Origin: Polynucleobacter sphagniphilus
GTDB lineage: Bacteria > Pseudomonadota > Gammaproteobacteria > Burkholderiales > Burkholderiaceae
Assembly: GCF_001953355.1 (NCBI RefSeq)
Contig: NZ_MPIY01000003.1
Coordinates: 406,131-470,130 of the forward strand
DNA length: 64,000 nt
Direction: 5' to 3'
The notes beneath the pieces were generated by a model. That model saw only the letters and a list, made by a program, of their open reading frames with translations, searched no databases and was not told the origin of the DNA. Within the stretch, counting starts at the first letter, position 1. Each line of letters opens with the position of its first letter. The position numbers and the translations under genes were made by a program. Positions 41,467 through 50,281 of the stretch are shown piece after piece.

Positions 41467-42245
41467 TCACCATGTCTGTACTACAAAGCATTATTTTCAT
41501 CACTGCACTCGCTGGTACTGTGAGCGTGTTGATTGCTGCAAGTTGCTCACTGTCATTGCTTTCGAAGATGGTGGAGAACATGGTGAGTGTCTCCGTTGGC
41601 ATTCTGTTATCTACTGCTTTGTTGCATTCGCTACCCGAAGCATTTAGCTTTCCCGGAAGTGAGCCCCGTCTTCTATTTGCCACTTTATTGGCGGGCTTAT
41701 TGGGCTTTTTCTTGCTAGAGAAAATCTCCCTATTGCGCCATAGTCATCACCACGAAGGTGATGGACATGATCACCATCATGGTCATGATGCTGAGGTGGC
41801 TGGACGCAGTGGTTGGATGATTTTGGTTGGTGATGGCTTGCATAACTTTGTTGATGGTGTTTTGATAGCCGCTGCCTTTATGGCTGATTATCATGTTGGA
41901 TTTTTTACTGCTTTGGCAATCATTGCGCATGAGATTCCTCAAGAAATCGGTGATTTCATGGTGCTGCTCAACGCTGGATTTACACGTTCTCGCGCCTTGC
42001 TCTACAACCTGATCTGTGGCTTAGCCGCAGTTTTGGGGGGTGTGCTGGCTTACTTCTTTTTGGCGCAGGCGCATTCCATCATGCCATATCTTTTGGTGAT
42101 TGCCTCAAGTAGTTTTATTTATATTGCGGTCAGTGATCTGATTCCGCAAATGCATCGTCGCCCACACTGGGCAGAATCATTGCGCCAAACTGTTTTGATT
42201 GCGTGTGGTGTTGGTTTTGTATTGTTGCTATCCGTTTTGCACTAG
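41463..42245 (+). CDS. ZIP-family divalent metal transporter
   Basis: This is a membrane protein of about 260 aa with seven to eight hydrophobic segments. A His-rich cytoplasmic loop (HSHHHEGDGHDHHHGHD) near residues 90-110 is typical of zinc/iron permeases. The transport-site helices HNFVDGVLIAAAF and HEIPQEIGDF follow it. Metal specificity is not shown; zinc is most likely for the family. The start may be GTG at 41463, with GGAG 4 bases upstream and overlap with the previous stop, or ATG at 41472. Confidence 0.9.
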   Translation: MITMSVLQSIIFITALAGTVSVLIAASCSLSLLSKMVENMVSVSVGILLSTALLHSLPEAFSFPGSEPRLLFATLLAGLLGFFLLEKISLLRHSHHHEGDGHDHHHGHDAEVAGRSGWMILVGDGLHNFVDGVLIAAAFMADYHVGFFTALAIIAHEIPQEIGDFMVLLNAGFTRSRALLYNLICGLAAVLGGVLAYFFLAQAHSIMPYLLVIASSSFIYIAVSDLIPQMHRRPHWAESLRQTVLIACGVGFVLLLSVLH

Positions 42246-42252
42246 CACCAAT

Positions 42253-43084
42253 TTATTTTTCGATTGGGCGGCTCGGATCAGCGCACCATTCACTCCAGCT
42301 CCCCGCATACAGGCGTGAACCCTTGAGGCCAGCTACTTCCATTGCTAAGAGGTTGTGACAAGCAGTTACTCCTGAGCCGCATTGATGAATAACTTGGGCA
42401 GCTTTGCGGTTGCCGAGTAAAGCTAAAAAATCCTTAAAGAGTAAGTCAGACGCTTTAAATGAAGTGGCTGATAAATTTTCTTTAAAGCAATGATTTATCG
42501 CTCCAGGAATATGTCCACCCACTGGATCTAAGGTTTCATTTTGTCCATGAAAGCGATCATTGGCGCGGGCATCAATCACCAAATATTGTTGACTAGTAAT
42601 GTTCTGAAGAACTTCCTTTGCGTGTACGAGGCCCACATAGGGTCTTGCCTCAAGCGCTTGAGCTGTGGGGGTGGCAGGACGGGGAATGGTGCCCATTGGC
42701 CCGTTCCAGGCATCTAGGCCGCCATCCAATACTTGGACATGAGCATGTCCAGTGGCCTTTAGCATCCACCAAAGGCGACTGGCATACATTGAACCTTGCT
42801 TGTCATAAGCGACCACCAAGGTATTGGGGTCGATGCCGAGGCGGGATTTGGTTTTTGCCCAAGATTCTGGTGTAGGTAGTGGGTGTCTGCCGTTTAGACC
42901 ATTTTTTTTCACCAGATAAATCTTGATCAAGGTCGACATAAATAGCGCCGGGAATATGATTTTCTAAATACGCTTTTTTACCGGCAGTCGGATCGTTTAA
43001 GTCAAAGCGACAATCGCAGAGTAAAACATTCTCCCCGCTGTTAATAATCTCTTCTAATTGATTGGCGGTAATGAGGGGAGTCAC
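42253..43084 (-). pseudogene. sseA: Frameshifted rhodanese-type sulfurtransferase (SseA-like)
   Basis: Two overlapping frames together make one two-domain sulfurtransferase. The 5' part, starting at ATG 43084, gives residues 1 to about 60 (LLCDCRFDLNDP, HIPGAIYVDLDQDLSG). The 3' part gives the rest through the active-site loop QCGSGVTACH and the conserved end GSWSEWCADPSRP. The frame changes at a run of eight A's on the coding strand (42902-42909). With seven A's the reading becomes SGEKNGLNGRHPLPTPESW, joining both parts. This may be a real mutation, a sequencing error or a slippage site. Confidence 0.85.
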
Positions 43085-43102
43085 TTGCGTATCCTTTGTC
43101 TT

Positions 43103-44209
43103 TTAGAGGCCTTCAAATTGCATGACACGACGATACCATTCATGGAAGTGTTGCATACCATCTTCCATTGGGCTTTGGTAAGGGCCAACCTCATTAATAC
43201 CGCGAGCTAGTAAAGCTGCTCTCCCGGCATCCATACGTTCACCGATTTCATCATCCTCGATACACGTTTCCATGTAAGCCGCACGCTCAGCTTCTACATA
43301 TTCACGCTCAAAGAGGGCAATTTCTTCAGGGTAGTAAAACTCAACAATATTGCGTGTTTTGTTTGGGCCCATCGGATGCAAGGTGGAAACGCACAGAACA
43401 CCTGGGTACCACTCAACCATGACGTTGGGGTAATAGGTTAGCCAAATGGCGCCGTGGCGGGGCATCTTGCCACCGTGATGGCGCAGGACTGCTTCGTGCC
43501 AATTGCGATACGTCGCCGAACCTGGAGTGCTCAGGTTCTTGTGAATGCCAACGGTCTGTACACTATGCCAATCACCGAATTCCCAGTGGAGATCTTCGCA
43601 AGAAACAAATTTCCCCAAACCTGGATGGAATGGCACTACGTGATAGTCCTCAAGGTAAACCTCAATAAAGGTTTTCCAGTTGTAATTGCACTCATGAACT
43701 TCAATGTGATCGAGGATATAACCTTCAAATTTGAGGTCATCAGCGACACCTAGCTTGGCAAGATCAGCACGCACATCACGCGGACCTTCAAATAAAAGCC
43801 CTTGCCAGTTTTGCAATGGCGATTTACCTAAATTAAGGCAAGGCTTATCTTCAAAATGAGGTGCGCCTAATAATTTGCCCTCGAGATCATAGGTCCAGCG
43901 GTGCAGTGGGCAAACGATATTGTCAGTTTTACCTGAGCCATTGAGCATTAAAGCTTGGCGATGACGGCATACATTGGAGAGTAATTCGATGCCCTGCTCA
44001 TGGCGAACGAGTAGACGCCCTTCATTTTCTGCAGTAATTGTTTGATAGGAGCCAATTTCAGGCACCATTAATTCATGGCCTACATAGCCAGGACCCTGCT
44101 TAAAAAGCAGTTCAATCTCACGTTGATAAAGTTCAACGTCAAAATAGGCCGAAACCGGCAGTTGTAAATTGGACGGCGCAAGCTTCTGCGCGGTAGCCAG
44201 ATTAGTCAT
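43103..44209 (-). CDS. Rieske 2Fe-2S aromatic-ring-hydroxylating oxygenase alpha-subunit-like protein
   Basis: This protein of about 368 aa has an N-terminal Rieske domain with CRHRQ (C81, H83) and CPLHRW (C100, H103). A C-terminal catalytic domain has the mononuclear iron ligands in YLEDYHVVPFHPGL. Such proteins oxygenate ring or other substrates with electrons from a separate reductase; no reductase or beta subunit is beside it and the substrate is unknown. ATG 44209 is taken as start; a GTG lies 9 bp upstream. The frameshifted sulfurtransferase follows on the same strand after 18 bp. Confidence 0.88.
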   Translation of the reverse strand: MTNLATAQKLAPSNLQLPVSAYFDVELYQREIELLFKQGPGYVGHELMVPEIGSYQTITAENEGRLLVRHEQGIELLSNVCRHRQALMLNGSGKTDNIVCPLHRWTYDLEGKLLGAPHFEDKPCLNLGKSPLQNWQGLLFEGPRDVRADLAKLGVADDLKFEGYILDHIEVHECNYNWKTFIEVYLEDYHVVPFHPGLGKFVSCEDLHWEFGDWHSVQTVGIHKNLSTPGSATYRNWHEAVLRHHGGKMPRHGAIWLTYYPNVMVEWYPGVLCVSTLHPMGPNKTRNIVEFYYPEEIALFEREYVEAERAAYMETCIEDDEIGERMDAGRAALLARGINEVGPYQSPMEDGMQHFHEWYRRVMQFEGL

Positions 44210-44371
44210 TCTCCCCACCCCCGAAAACGTCAGCCGAAGCTAAGCGGAATAACCAATCCAACCATCGACGTGTCGATATTGGAAAGGAAGGGGGTAATTA
44301 TACCCATCGATATGGGTTCTCGCTTTAATATGTAGGGCTATTTGTGCCATTTAAACGAAAGAAATCAGCAT

Positions 44372-44605
44372 ATGCCAGCCAAAAAATCGGAAAACCCAAA
44401 GGCCGGGCTTGAGGTGCAAATCGACCCTGATTTGCGTTATGAACAGGCGGTTAAGGAGCTTGAAAAGCTGATTTCAGATATGGAATCAGGCAAATTTTCT
44501 TTGGAAGAGACACTTTTAGCTTATCAGCGCGGTGCAGCCTTGCTCAAACATTGCCAAGGGGTTTTGGCACAGGTTGAGCAACAAGTACGCATTTTCGAAG
44601 CTTAA
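44372..44605 (+). CDS. xseB: Exodeoxyribonuclease VII small subunit
   Basis: This 77-aa helical protein (RYEQAVKELEKLISDMESG, then FSLEETLLAYQRG, then LLKHCQ) matches XseB, the small subunit of the single-strand nuclease ExoVII. I take the ATG at 44372; the frame is open about 10 codons upstream. It starts the xseB-ispA-dxs cluster, an order also found in E. coli. The large subunit gene xseA is not in the window. Confidence 0.94.
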   Translation: MPAKKSENPKAGLEVQIDPDLRYEQAVKELEKLISDMESGKFSLEETLLAYQRGAALLKHCQGVLAQVEQQVRIFEA

Positions 44606-44624
44606 AAGTTTTAAAAAAGACTGT

Positions 44625-45515
44625 ATGACTGGCAATTCTTTATTTCAGGAGTGGCTCAAGCAGCATTCAGAGCAGTTCGAATCCGCCTTAGGGGATATGC
44701 TGGATAGTGCCCAAACCATTCCAAATCGTCTGCATGAGGCCATGCGCTATGCGGCTCAGGGCGGGGGTAAGCGGGTGCGCCCCTTATTGGTTTATGCAGC
44801 TGGTCAATTAGGTGATGCCAAACCAGAGATGCTCGATTGTGCTGCCGTGGCCATTGAGTGTATTCATGCCTATTCCTTGGTTCACGATGATTTGCCGTGC
44901 ATGGACAATGATGTCCTACGCCGCGGTCGCCCTACAGTGCATAAGGCCTTCGACGAGGCCACTGCCCTCTTGGTTGGAGATGCCTTGCAAACCCGCGCTT
45001 TTGAGATTCTGGCACTGGCTGATGACTCTGCACAGCTTCGTTTGCAAATGATTGCTGCTTTAGCTGCTGCCTCGGGGTCGCGCGGTATGGCTGGTGGTCA
45101 GGCAATTGACCTTGACAGTGTGGGCAAGAAGCTTGATCTGGCCGACTTAAAACACATGCATGCCTTAAAAACAGGCGCACTTCTATCGTGTGCTGTGCAA
45201 ATGGGTGGCATTGCTGCCCACCTCAATGTGAGTCAAATGGGCTCTTTAAGGGGTTATTCTGAGGCCTTGGGTTTGACCTTTCAAATTGTGGATGATGTCT
45301 TGGATGCAACTGCAGACAGTCAAACCTTGGGTAAGACTGCGGGTAAGGATGCGGCAAACGATAAGCCTACTTACGTTACCTTGATGGGTTTAGACTATGC
45401 ACAGAAACAAGCTCAAACACTACAAGCGCAAGCCATCGGCCATTTAGAGGGCTTTGGCAGTGAGGCTGACCCCTTAAGGGAGTTAGCCCTCTTGGTAGTC
45501 AATCGAGGCAAATAA
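44625..45515 (+). CDS. ispA: Polyprenyl (farnesyl) diphosphate synthase
   Basis: This prenyltransferase condenses IPP with DMAPP and GPP to farnesyl diphosphate. The first Asp-rich motif is VHDDLPCMDND near residue 87 with the bacterial-type DDx4D spacing, and the second is DDVLD in the C-terminal half; GGKRVRP is near residue 46. I take the ATG at 44625 (296 aa). The frame extends upstream into xseB, which is not likely coding. dxs follows after 18 bp. Confidence 0.95.
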   Translation: MTGNSLFQEWLKQHSEQFESALGDMLDSAQTIPNRLHEAMRYAAQGGGKRVRPLLVYAAGQLGDAKPEMLDCAAVAIECIHAYSLVHDDLPCMDNDVLRRGRPTVHKAFDEATALLVGDALQTRAFEILALADDSAQLRLQMIAALAAASGSRGMAGGQAIDLDSVGKKLDLADLKHMHALKTGALLSCAVQMGGIAAHLNVSQMGSLRGYSEALGLTFQIVDDVLDATADSQTLGKTAGKDAANDKPTYVTLMGLDYAQKQAQTLQAQAIGHLEGFGSEADPLRELALLVVNRGK

Positions 45516-45533
45516 GTAAAGATTACCGATTCA

Positions 45534-47435
45534 ATGACTTTAGATTCAATTAATACTCCGGCCGAATTAAAAAAACTCACGCGTGAAGAGTTGCCAGCGC
45601 TAGCTGAAGAGTTACGTCAATTTATCCTCGATTCCGTTTCAAAAACCGGCGGACATCTTTCCTCCAATTTGGGTACGGTTGAATTGTCGATTGCCTTGCA
45701 CTATGTTTTTGATACCCCCGATGATCGGATTGTTTGGGATGTGGGTCATCAAAGTTATCCCCACAAAATTTTGACCGGCCGTCGTGAAAAAATGGCCTCG
45801 TTGCGCCAGTTCAATGGCCTTTCTGGTTTTCCCCGCCGCTCTGAAAGTGAGTACGACGCTTTTGGTACAGGCCACTCTTCCACTAGCATCTCTGCGGCCA
45901 TGGGAATGGCCCGCGCTTTTCAAACCAAAGGCGAAAAGCATGTAGCTGTTGCAGTGATTGGCGATAGTGCGATGACTGGTGGCATGGCATTTGAAGCGAT
46001 GAATAATGCGGGCGTCTATGACGACTTGCCATTGGTGGTGATCTTAAATGACAACGATATGTCTATTTCGCCAGCAGTGGGGGCGCTCAATCGTCATCTG
46101 GCTAGACTGCTCAGTGGCAATATTTATTCCGCCACTAAAAAAGGTATTGATAGTGTTCTATCGATTGCACCACCATTGCGTGAGTTTGCAAAACGCTTAG
46201 AGGATCATGCTAAAGGTATGGTTTCTCCATCCACTATTTTTCAAGAATTTGGCTTTAATTATTTTGGGCCGATTGATGGTCATGATTTAGATGCCCTCAT
46301 TCCGATGCTGCAGAACGTTCGTCGTTTGGCGATCGAAGGGCGTGGACCTCAGTTTTTGCATGTGGTTACCCGTAAGGGCCAAGGCTATGAATTAGCGGAA
46401 GCAGATCCGGTTTTGTATCATGGCCCGAGTAAGTTTGATCCCGAGGAGGGAGTGAAATCCAAGCCCTCAAGCAAAAAAACTTTTACCCAGGTATTTGGTG
46501 AATGGTTATGCGACATGGCGCAAGTAGACCCACTCTTGGTGGGTATTACTCCAGCAATGCGCGAAGGCTCTGGCCTGGTTGAATTTGAAAAAAGATTTCC
46601 TAAGCGTTATTACGACGTTGGCATTGCAGAGCAGCATGCAGTTACCTTCGCAGCAGGTATGGCATGCGAGGGAATGAAGCCGGTAGTGGCAATTTATTCC
46701 ACTTTTTTGCAGCGTGCATATGATCAGCTGATTCATGATGTAGCGATTCAGGATTTACCAGTTTTGTTTGCCTTAGATCGTGCCGGTTTAGTTGGCGCAG
46801 ATGGAGCGACACATGCCGGTGTATACGACATTGCTTTCTTGCGCTGTATTCCGAATATGTTGGTGATGACGCCTGCTGATGAAGCTGAGTGCCGTGATTT
46901 ATTAACAACTGCATTTCATCAGCCACATCCGAGTGCAGTTCGTTACCCACGTGGTTCTGGTGTAGGCACGATGCCTTCGACAGAATTACGCACTATTCCA
47001 CTTGGTAAAGGTGAGATCCGCAGAAAATCGAACGCACCACTTGGAAAGCGTGTGGCAATCATCGCTTTCGGAACTTTGCTTTACCCCGCATTAGAAGTGG
47101 CAGAGCAAATCGATGCCACTGTAGCCAATATGCGTTTCGTAAAACCACTTGACGTTGATCTTGTAAAGTCTTTGGCGAACGACCATGATTACCTGGTGAC
47201 TCTGGAGGATGGTGCAATCGAAGGCGGTGCTGGAAGTGCTTGCTTAGAGGTGCTTGCCAAAGCGGGCATGACTAAGCCTCTGTTGCAATTGGGTATTCCT
47301 GATGAATTTGTTGAACACGGTGATTACAGCATTCTCATGGCGCAGTGTGGCTTAGATGCCATTGGCATTGCTAAATCCATCACAGAGCGATTTCCAGACC
47401 TTCTAAATGTAAAAACTGCGGTGCTGGGCAAATAA
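45534..47435 (+). CDS. dxs: 1-deoxy-D-xylulose-5-phosphate synthase
   Basis: This thiamine-diphosphate enzyme makes DXP from pyruvate and glyceraldehyde 3-phosphate, the first step of the MEP pathway that ispH finishes. The motifs are [13 protein letters not shown], the TPP motif [31 protein letters not shown] and a transketolase C-terminal domain. The length of 633 aa is normal. folE2 follows 25 bp downstream of its stop. Confidence 0.97.
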   Translation: MTLDSINTPAELKKLTREELPALAEELRQFILDSVSKTGGHLSSNLGTVELSIALHYVFDTPDDRIVWDVGHQSYPHKILTGRREKMASLRQFNGLSGFPRRSESEYDAFGTGHSSTSISAAMGMARAFQTKGEKHVAVAVIGDSAMTGGMAFEAMNNAGVYDDLPLVVILNDNDMSISPAVGALNRHLARLLSGNIYSATKKGIDSVLSIAPPLREFAKRLEDHAKGMVSPSTIFQEFGFNYFGPIDGHDLDALIPMLQNVRRLAIEGRGPQFLHVVTRKGQGYELAEADPVLYHGPSKFDPEEGVKSKPSSKKTFTQVFGEWLCDMAQVDPLLVGITPAMREGSGLVEFEKRFPKRYYDVGIAEQHAVTFAAGMACEGMKPVVAIYSTFLQRAYDQLIHDVAIQDLPVLFALDRAGLVGADGATHAGVYDIAFLRCIPNMLVMTPADEAECRDLLTTAFHQPHPSAVRYPRGSGVGTMPSTELRTIPLGKGEIRRKSNAPLGKRVAIIAFGTLLYPALEVAEQIDATVANMRFVKPLDVDLVKSLANDHDYLVTLEDGAIEGGAGSACLEVLAKAGMTKPLLQLGIPDEFVEHGDYSILMAQCGLDAIGIAKSITERFPDLLNVKTAVLGK

Positions 47436-47460
47436 GTCTCATTTGCTGGAAAATAGATCT

Positions 47461-48288
47461 ATGAACGATATCAATACGGCTTTTTTGCAAACTCATGCCA
47501 TGCCTGACGTGCAGTCATCTCACGATGAGCGTGCCTTACCAATTGAGCAAGTAGGAATTCGTGGCTTACGCCATCCCTTAATGATTCGCACTAAAGCTGG
47601 TACTTTCCCAGCGGTAGGTAATTTTGAGATGGATGTCGCATTGCCTGCCAATGTCAAAGGCACGCACATGTCGCGTTTTGTTGCGCTCTTGCAAAAGCAA
47701 ACAGAAGCTATTGATAGTGAGGTTGTAGTCAAGATGGTGCGTGAGATGTTGCCACTACTTAACGCAACTGAAGGCCGTATTCAATTCTCATATACACACT
47801 TTGTGAAAAAAGCCGCCCCCGTGTCAAGCGTTGAAAGCTTGATGGATTATGAGGTGACCTGGATTGCTAAGGGTAAGTTACTGGCGACAGGCAATGTAGA
47901 TGTTGAGTTGAACTTACGCGCACTGGTACCGGTAATGAGTTTGTGTCCTTGTTCTAAAGAGATTTCTGAGTACGGTGCCCATAACCAACGCTCACACGTC
48001 ACGATGTCGGTAGCGCTCGATTCGCAGACAAAAATGACTGTCGAAGATTTGGTGCAGGCCGCTGAAAGCCAAGCATCTAGTGAGCTCTGGGGCATGCTCA
48101 AGCGCCCTGATGAGAAGTGGGTTACTGAGCGCGCTTATGACAATCCGAAGTTTGTGGAAGACTTGGTGCGCGATGTGGCTGGCCAACTAAAAAAAGATGA
48201 GCGAATTCTATCCTTGGTGGTGGAGGCGGAAAACTTTGAATCCATCCACAACCACAGTGCATACGCAAAAATTAGTTTAAGCAAATAA
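47461..48288 (+). CDS. folE2: GTP cyclohydrolase FolE2 (type IB)
   Basis: This is the GCYH-IB enzyme that opens GTP to dihydroneopterin triphosphate for folate or queuosine synthesis, and which is less dependent on zinc than FolE. The GIRGLRHP motif is near residue 31, and the metal-ligand Cys is in [10 protein letters not shown], followed by [11 protein letters not shown] take the ATG at 47461 (275 aa). The frame runs six codons upstream to a TTG. The stop codon lies inside a tandem GCAAATAA repeat. Confidence 0.94.
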   Translation: MNDINTAFLQTHAMPDVQSSHDERALPIEQVGIRGLRHPLMIRTKAGTFPAVGNFEMDVALPANVKGTHMSRFVALLQKQTEAIDSEVVVKMVREMLPLLNATEGRIQFSYTHFVKKAAPVSSVESLMDYEVTWIAKGKLLATGNVDVELNLRALVPVMSLCPCSKEISEYGAHNQRSHVTMSVALDSQTKMTVEDLVQAAESQASSELWGMLKRPDEKWVTERAYDNPKFVEDLVRDVAGQLKKDERILSLVVEAENFESIHNHSAYAKISLSK

Positions 48289-48304
48289 GCAAATAAGCAA
48301 ATAA
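48281..48304. repeat. Three tandem copies of GCAAATAA
   Basis: The 8-bp unit is repeated exactly three times, with a degenerate fourth copy (GCAATTTA) after it. The first unit contains the folE2 stop codon. A TTGCTT near 48320 could pair with the repeat as a weak hairpin between the convergent folE2 and tsaD. Confidence 0.9.
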
Positions 48305-48321
48305 GCAATTTAGCTTTTTGC

Positions 48322-49395
48322 TTAGGTCAGATTATTGCTGGCCAAATCCCAACGGGGTTTGATATCAAAAGCACCCGATTTACTCAGTCCCTTGCTGTCG
48401 GCAAGCATACGAAGTGCGCCTGCAAAAGCAATCATGACACCGTTGTCAGTGCATAGCTCTAAAGGTGGGTAGTGCACCTCGAAACCACCTTTTTTTGCTT
48501 TTTCATTCAAAGCGCTACGCAGTTGTTGATTGGCTCCTACGCCACCAGCTAGTACCAGGTGTTTACAGCCAGTTTGCTTGAGCGCTTTTTCAGACTTGCT
48601 CACCAGTACTGCCACCAGGGAATCAACAAAGCTTCTTGCAAGATCAGCATGAAATTGCGCCATTTGTTCGGGGCTTTTTAATTCACCTGCATCCCATTTT
48701 TTAACCTGATTTAACACTGCAGTCTTTAGTCCTGAGAACGAAAAATCTAAATCTTTGGAATGCAGCATCGGTTTTGGTAAATCAAAACGGCCTACCTGAC
48801 CTTTTTCTGCCAGTTTGGAGATGGCAGCGCCACCTGGGTAGTCCAGGCCAAGTAATTTGGCGGTTTTATCAAAAGCTTCCCCGGCGGCGTCATCTAAGGT
48901 CTCCCCAAGGAGTTCGTAATGACCCACCTTGCTCACCAGCATCAGCTGGGTATGTCCACCGGATACCAGCAGGGCAATGAAGGGAAAAGACGGTGCAGAA
49001 GTGCCCAAAAGAGGTGAAAGGAGGTGTCCTTCGAGGTGATGAACTCCAATGGAGGGTAAATTGAGGCCTTGAGCGAGGGATTTGGCAAAGGCGCTGCCTA
49101 CCAGAAGGGCGCCAGCAAGGCCAGGCCCTTGGGTAAAGGCCACGGCATCAATTTGCCCTAAGGTGAGCTTGGCTTGGGCTAAGGACTCGTCTAGGAGGGG
49201 TAAAACCCGCCTAATATGGTCTCTAGAGGCTAATTCTGGGACAACACCCCCATACTCTCGGTGCATGGCGATCTGGGAGTGCAAGCCTTGCCCTAGGATG
49301 CCTTTTGCGGCTAAATCGCCATTTTCCCAGGCAGCAGTGTCATATAGGGCCACGCCGGTCTCGTCACAAGAAGTTTCTATGCCTAAAACAATCAT
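48322..49395 (-). CDS. tsaD: tRNA N6-adenosine threonylcarbamoyltransferase TsaD
   Basis: This ASKHA-fold protein of 357 aa makes the t6A37 modification in ANN-decoding tRNAs with TsaB, TsaC and TsaE. The opening is [17 protein letters not shown], and the metal ligands lie in [12 protein letters not shown] near residue 120. The Gly-rich [10 protein letters not shown] and [10 protein letters not shown] motifs follow. It is divergent from rpsU, a very common arrangement in proteobacteria. Confidence 0.97.
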   Translation of the reverse strand: MIVLGIETSCDETGVALYDTAAWENGDLAAKGILGQGLHSQIAMHREYGGVVPELASRDHIRRVLPLLDESLAQAKLTLGQIDAVAFTQGPGLAGALLVGSAFAKSLAQGLNLPSIGVHHLEGHLLSPLLGTSAPSFPFIALLVSGGHTQLMLVSKVGHYELLGETLDDAAGEAFDKTAKLLGLDYPGGAAISKLAEKGQVGRFDLPKPMLHSKDLDFSFSGLKTAVLNQVKKWDAGELKSPEQMAQFHADLARSFVDSLVAVLVSKSEKALKQTGCKHLVLAGGVGANQQLRSALNEKAKKGGFEVHYPPLELCTDNGVMIAFAGALRMLADSKGLSKSGAFDIKPRWDLASNNLT

Positions 49396-49409
49396 TTTTT
49401 ACTTAGCCG

Positions 49410-49451
49410 TGCTAGAATCCGTGATTCAGATTAATTTTCGATAATTTTCGA
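49410..49451 (+). promoter_or_regulatory. Candidate rpsU promoter and leader repeat
   Basis: An extended -10 (TGCTAGAAT, 49410-49418) lies upstream of rpsU without a clear -35. It is followed by two exact tandem copies of TAATTTTCGA (49432-49451) in the probable leader. Confidence 0.4.
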
Positions 49452-49472
49452 GCATATACGAGTTAAACAAGT

Positions 49473-49685
49473 ATGACTACAGTCCGCCTACGTGAGAACG
49501 AACCTTTTGAAGTGGCATTGCGCCGTTTCAAGCGCACCATTGAGAAAAATGGCCTTTTGACAGACTTGCGTGCCCGCGAGTTTTACGAGAAGCCAACGGC
49601 TGAGCGTAAGCGTAAAAAGGCTGCAGCTGCTAAGCGCCATTACAAGCGCATTCGCAGCCAAATGTTGCCTAAGAAGCTCTACTAA
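49473..49685 (+). CDS. rpsU: 30S ribosomal protein S21
   Basis: This 70-aa basic protein opens [20 protein letters not shown] and continues [17 protein letters not shown], as in S21. It heads the rpsU-yqeY-dnaG-rpoD cluster known as the macromolecular synthesis operon. The intrinsic terminator just after it should make it more expressed than the downstream genes. Confidence 0.97.
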   Translation: MTTVRLRENEPFEVALRRFKRTIEKNGLLTDLRAREFYEKPTAERKRKKAAAAKRHYKRIRSQMLPKKLY

Positions 49686-49722
49686 TCAAATTTAAAGCGC
49701 TCTTCACCGAGCAGCTTTGAAG

Positions 49723-49752
49723 CCCGCTGACGGTGAAACGCAGCGGGTTTTT
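49723..49752 (+). terminator. Terminator/attenuator after rpsU
   Basis: A 7-bp GC-rich stem (CCCGCTG with CAGCGGG) and an 11-base loop are followed by TTTTT. It sits inside the cluster, between rpsU and yqeY. Confidence 0.85.
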
Positions 49753-49794
49753 GCTTTCTAATCTACCGAATATTGACGATATCAGGGAATTCTT

Positions 49795-50241
49795 ATGAGC
49801 CTTAAAGATCAAATTACTGAAGACATGAAAAGTGCCATGCGCGCCAAAGAAGTGGCCCGCTTGGGAACGATTCGTCTTTTATTGGCCGCGATTAAACAAC
49901 GCGAAGTAGATGAGCGCATTGTGCTCGACGATGCCGCCGTGATTGCCACGATTGAAAAGATGATTAAGCAGCGCAAAGATTCTATTTCTCAGTTTGAAAA
50001 AGCACAGCGTGATGATCTGGTGGCAATTGAAGCTGCCGAGATGGAAGTATTGCAAGTCTATTTGCCGGCGCAATTATCAGATGCTGAAGTAGCGGCAGCC
50101 GTTACTGCCGCAGTTGCTGCAACGGGTGCAACTGGTCCGCAAGACATGGGTAAAGTAATTGGCGCCTTAAAAGCCCAGTTGGCTGGCAAAGCCGATATGG
50201 GTAAGGTATCTGGTTTGGTGAAGGCTGCACTTGCAAAATAA
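49795..50241 (+). CDS. GatB/YqeY domain protein
   Basis: This 148-aa helical protein has the YqeY-type opening (KDQITEDMKSAMRAKE) and the C-terminal MGKVIGALKAQLAGKADMG segment, related to the tail domain of GatB. Family members are thought to touch tRNA metabolism, but the function is unproven. It sits between rpsU and dnaG, as in many proteobacteria. It ends 40 bp before dnaG. Confidence 0.9.
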   Translation: MSLKDQITEDMKSAMRAKEVARLGTIRLLLAAIKQREVDERIVLDDAAVIATIEKMIKQRKDSISQFEKAQRDDLVAIEAAEMEVLQVYLPAQLSDAEVAAAVTAAVAATGATGPQDMGKVIGALKAQLAGKADMGKVSGLVKAALAK

Positions 50242-50281
50242 AGTCATCATCAATCCTTTTCGATAGCCGATACTGGCGTTT

